A stretch of DNA of 64,000 bases from RGIG8775 sp045612185 (GTDB lineage: Bacteria > Bacillota > Clostridia > Oscillospirales > CAG-272): positions 62,001 to 126,000 of the forward strand of contig JAZKYO010000030.1 in the NCBI GenBank assembly GCA_045612185.1, read 5' to 3'. Shown here one piece after another: positions 61,297-64,000 of this stretch. Each line of letters opens with the position of its first letter. Position 1 is the first letter of the stretch. The translations under genes were made by a program, and so were the position numbers. The notes under the pieces were generated by a model. The model was not told the DNA's origin. It did no database searches and saw only the letters and a program-made list of their open reading frames with translations.

Positions 61297-62205
61297 TCAC
61301 CAATTATAGCGCGCAGCCATCTCCTCATAAAATTCCTCAAAGAGCTTATCAAAATACTCATCGGTATCGTAAGAGGGCTTACGGCAATAATCCGACTCGA
61401 TAATACCGCGCTTTTTAAGTATGCGCTTTTCAAAGCTTATAATCTGCTCAACGTTCTGTCTGATGTGGTTGAGCATGGGAAGTATCTTATTGTGAAGCTC
61501 TATCGCGCCCTCTCGGTCTCCGTTTACGTAATGGTTATAAATGTCAAGATAAACGTCGTACATGGAGCACCCCGGCATTGCGCCTATCGCGCCCCTGTCC
61601 ATCGCCTCTATAAGTTGGAAGCCTGCGTTACCGACAAAAATCTTCGTGCTTTCGGGGTTAGTCATCTTAATAAGATTTGTAATGTAAGGTCCTGCAGGCT
61701 TGCACTCTATCTTATAGTAAATGATATTGGGGCACTCCGCGCCAAGCTTTTTAAACATATCGGGAGCAATGGCAACGCCCGTCTGTTCGGGCGCGTACTG
61801 CGCCATTACGGGAATACTTACAGCCTTACCGATTGCCTTCATATGCTCGTAGAGCCAACCGGCGCCGGGTTTAAGGAAGAAGGGTGGGAGCATCATGAGG
61901 CAATCAGCCCCCATATCCTCAAACTGCTTTGCGCGTTTTGCGGCAATTTCGGTAGAGTGATCGGTTACAGAGAGAATAGACGTTCCGCCCTTTTTCTTAC
62001 ATACGTCGATGGTTATTTCAGCCATCTTTATTCTTTCTTCGTCGGTGAGCTTATAATATTCTCCGGCAATTCCGAAAAGCGTTACCGCATGACAACCGCC
62101 GTCAATAAGCGCGCCTACAAGCTTTTCAAGTCCTTTATAATCCACGTCGCCATTTTCTTTAAAAGGTGTGGCAATTATAGGGCAAATACCTTTAATTTCT
62201 TTCAT
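61297..62205 (-). CDS. DapA/N-acetylneuraminate lyase superfamily aldolase or dehydratase
   Basis: A 302-residue class I aldolase-fold enzyme. The Schiff-base lysine is Lys165 in IIYYKIECKP. FGIAGEY at 44-50 replaces the GTTGE of true DapA, and Tyr137 is in VMAQYAPEQTG. It follows an IlvD-type dehydratase, so it is likely to act on a 2-keto-3-deoxy sugar acid rather than aspartate semialdehyde. AAAAGGAGAG precedes the ATG. Confidence 0.88.
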   Translation of the reverse strand: MKEIKGICPIIATPFKENGDVDYKGLEKLVGALIDGGCHAVTLFGIAGEYYKLTDEERIKMAEITIDVCKKKGGTSILSVTDHSTEIAAKRAKQFEDMGADCLMMLPPFFLKPGAGWLYEHMKAIGKAVSIPVMAQYAPEQTGVAIAPDMFKKLGAECPNIIYYKIECKPAGPYITNLIKMTNPESTKIFVGNAGFQLIEAMDRGAIGAMPGCSMYDVYLDIYNHYVNGDREGAIELHNKILPMLNHIRQNVEQIISFEKRILKKRGIIESDYCRKPSYDTDEYFDKLFEEFYEEMAARYNW

Positions 62206-62222
62206 TTTTCTCTCTCCTTTTA

Positions 62223-63926
62223 TTATTCTTCGTCGGGAACGTACTGCATATACTTCATATCACAGCCTTCGTCCGCCTGAGTTACGTTGTCGATAAAGTT
62301 ACGCACGAATCCGCGCTTGATATCGGGGTGGAGTTTGGGACGGAAATCCTTGAGTCTTTCGGCAATTTCCTCATCGGTAAGCTCTACCTCTATAAGGTTA
62401 TTATCAACGTCAAGGTGAATAATATCTCCGTCGCGCACAGCCGCGAGGGGACCTCCCACGGCGCTTTCAGGCGCTACGTGAAGTATCTGCGTGCCAAAGC
62501 AACCGCCCGACATTCTCGCGTCGGTAATTCTCACGAAGTCGTTGATTCCCTGCTTTTTAAGCTTGGGCGGAAGGGGCATGGAGTTTCCATTTTCCGGCAT
62601 ACCGGGCGCTCCGCAAGGACCAAAGCCGCGAAGCACGACTACGGTATCGGCAGTTACGTCCGAATTTTCGTCAAGCAGATATTTCTGACACTCCTCAAGG
62701 CTTTCAAAGACCTTTGCCGGTCCGCGGTGGTTAAGCAAATGCTTACTTGCCGCGCTACGCTTGATAACCGCGCCCTTGGGAGCAAGGTTACCGTAAAGCA
62801 CCGCTATACCGCCCTTATCCTCGATGGGATTATCAAGGGGACGGATAATATCGGTATCGTAAGGCATATCCACGTCCTTAAGATTTTCACCGACGGTAAG
62901 TCCGCTGACTGTAAGACACTCGGTGTGGAGCATAGGCTCAAGCTCCTTCATAAGCGAGGCTACTCCACCCGCATCGTGGAAGCTTACGCCCACATTACCC
63001 GTACCGTGAGGCTTTACGTTTACAAGCACGGGGGTTTCGCGGCTTATCTTTTCAAAGTCCATAAGATCAAGCTTGATTCCCGCTCTTGCCGCAATAGCTA
63101 CAAGGTGGATAATAAGATTAGTCGATCCGCCCGTTGCCATAAGAACTCGGATAGCGTTCTCGATAGACTTACGGTTTATTATGTCGTTACACTTGATATC
63201 CTTATGTACAAGCTCAACTATTTGTCTGCCCGTCATTTCGCTTATACGCATTTTTTCAGCCGACACGCCGAGGCAGGACGCCGAGTGTGGAAGCGCGATA
63301 CCAAGCGCCTCGGTGACAGTCTGGCAGGTGTTTGCCGTACCCATAATGGGGCAAGCGCCCGCGCTTCCGTAAAGGCAGCCCTCGTGTTTGGTCATTTCCT
63401 CAAGGCTTATTTCTCCCGATGTATAGCGGTTATAGAGATAGAAGCTGTCTGTTCCGCAAACAAGCGTTTGCCCCTTATAATTTCCGGGCAACATTGCTCC
63501 GCCGGGCAGGTAGATTGTGGGCTTATTTGCCGACACTGCCGCCATAAGCTGTGCGGGAACGTTTTTATCGCATCCACCTATAAGCACCACGCCGTCGAAG
63601 GGGTGGCGCTCGATAAGTTCCTCGGTGGTGATGGAAAGCAGATTTCTGTAAACAAGGCTGGAAATGTCAAAAAACACCTCGCAAATTGAAAGTGTATTGA
63701 CTTCAAGCGGAAAGCCTCCCGCAGCCCACACGCCGCGTTTAACAGCCTCCGAAAGCTGTCTGAAGTGAAGGTGTCCGGGATTGGTTTCAGCCCAAGTGTT
63801 AATGATTCCTATAATAGGCTTTTCTATATCTTGGTCGGTATACCCCATTGATTTTAAGAGAGCGTTACGAATAAGACCCGTGCGGTCTCCTCTCTTTTTC
63901 CATTTCGGTGAGTAATTATGTTCCAT
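62223..63926 (-). CDS. IlvD/EDD family dehydratase (sugar-acid dehydratase candidate)
   Basis: A 567-residue Fe-S dehydratase. Two cluster cysteines are clear: Cys119 in GGCDKNVPAQ and Cys192 in GACPIMGTANTCQ. The N-terminal ligand position, usually NPC, is NPGHLHFR with Gly51; Cys82 in LSICEVF may take its place, as in some IlvD proteins. The rest (SGGCFGTQILHVAPESA) is normal. The neighbours suggest a pentonate or hexonate dehydratase rather than valine/isoleucine synthesis. GAGGAGGA precedes the ATG. First gene of the operon. Confidence 0.88.
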   Translation of the reverse strand: MEHNYSPKWKKRGDRTGLIRNALLKSMGYTDQDIEKPIIGIINTWAETNPGHLHFRQLSEAVKRGVWAAGGFPLEVNTLSICEVFFDISSLVYRNLLSITTEELIERHPFDGVVLIGGCDKNVPAQLMAAVSANKPTIYLPGGAMLPGNYKGQTLVCGTDSFYLYNRYTSGEISLEEMTKHEGCLYGSAGACPIMGTANTCQTVTEALGIALPHSASCLGVSAEKMRISEMTGRQIVELVHKDIKCNDIINRKSIENAIRVLMATGGSTNLIIHLVAIAARAGIKLDLMDFEKISRETPVLVNVKPHGTGNVGVSFHDAGGVASLMKELEPMLHTECLTVSGLTVGENLKDVDMPYDTDIIRPLDNPIEDKGGIAVLYGNLAPKGAVIKRSAASKHLLNHRGPAKVFESLEECQKYLLDENSDVTADTVVVLRGFGPCGAPGMPENGNSMPLPPKLKKQGINDFVRITDARMSGGCFGTQILHVAPESAVGGPLAAVRDGDIIHLDVDNNLIEVELTDEEIAERLKDFRPKLHPDIKRGFVRNFIDNVTQADEGCDMKYMQYVPDEE

Positions 63927-63960
63927 AAAGCTTCCTCCTCTAAATTTTTCTTACAAATCA

Positions 63961-63989
63961 ATTATAGCACATCGTTGTGCTCTTGTATA
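63961..63989 (-). promoter_or_regulatory. Promoter with an internal operator for the sugar-acid operon
   Basis: On the minus strand TATACA (63984-63989), 17 bases, TATAAT (63961-63966) with TGC extension. The spacer holds the perfect palindrome AGCACA-TCGT-TGTGCT (63966-63981), placed where a repressor would block RNA polymerase. Confidence 0.65.
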
Positions 63990-64000
63990 TGGATTTTTTA

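Noticed and set aside
62328..63689. Open frame of 453 codons on the plus strand opposite the IlvD-type gene
   Set aside because: It is a shadow of the dehydratase gene's codon bias, has no binding site, and gives a Cys/His/Arg-rich sequence without any family motif.

Overview
The window reads as a chromosomal segment of an anaerobic, Gram-positive Clostridia-type Bacillota, probably a plant-fibre or gut-associated member. The evidence is AAAGGAGG-type ribosome binding sites, a ctsR-mcsA-mcsB-clpC operon with CtsR boxes, AddAB instead of RecBCD, the long Gram-positive form of SRP RNA upstream of dnaX-ybaB-recR, a class B sortase, a glycyl radical enzyme and several xylan and fucose type glycosidases. 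No rRNA, tRNA, CRISPR array, prophage, insertion sequence or replication origin was seen.

Layout. 1-4530: partial WbsX-like glycosidase facing left, then rsmA, a Na/Pi cotransporter and a glycyl-radical-enzyme (GRE) activase. 4568-12687 (minus): murD, three tandem M42 aminopeptidases and a PLP lyase-like protein form one operon; a duplicated-domain lipoprotein and a cysteine desulfurase form a second with its own promoter. 12894-14891: a divergent orphan GyrB/ParE-like topoisomerase subunit. 14930-18435: a TetR-type regulator whose leader is a recognisable yybP-ykoY (Mn2+) riboswitch with terminator, divergent from a P-type Ca2+/Mn2+ ATPase.

18498-30326: an accessory metabolic island. It holds a GRE with an unusual active site co-translated with a Gfo/Idh/MocA oxidoreductase, three more Gfo/Idh/MocA enzymes, a metallophosphoesterase fused to a xylose-isomerase-like TIM barrel, an MBL-fold hydrolase and three AraC regulators. 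The likely theme is oxidation and rearrangement of a sugar or polyol, but the substrate cannot be read from the sequence.

30417-36465 (minus): two-component system, sortase B, RlmA-like methyltransferase and GT2 in one operon, plus a membrane HtrA protease. 36622-46522 (plus): QueG-like protein, an unknown membrane protein, addB, addA and a GH10 xylanase lipoprotein in one close-packed run. 46559-49450 (minus): recR, ybaB, dnaX and the SRP RNA. 49579-51964 (plus): three genes with SpoIID and peptidoglycan-binding domains but no signal peptides. 52163-56636: ctsR-mcsA-mcsB-clpC. 56671-63926: a tiny membrane protein, a GH151/GHL6-like fucosidase candidate, a GH39 xylosidase candidate, and an IlvD-type sugar-acid dehydratase, DapA-like aldolase and SDR operon that looks like a non-phosphorylative sugar-acid route.

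The most unusual items are the Mn2+ riboswitch placed on a transcription factor gene rather than on the neighbouring exporter, the GRE that lacks both the PFL Cys-Cys pair and the dehydratase GCxE motif, and the phosphoesterase/TIM-barrel fusion. All family assignments come from motifs read by eye; no database search was run.
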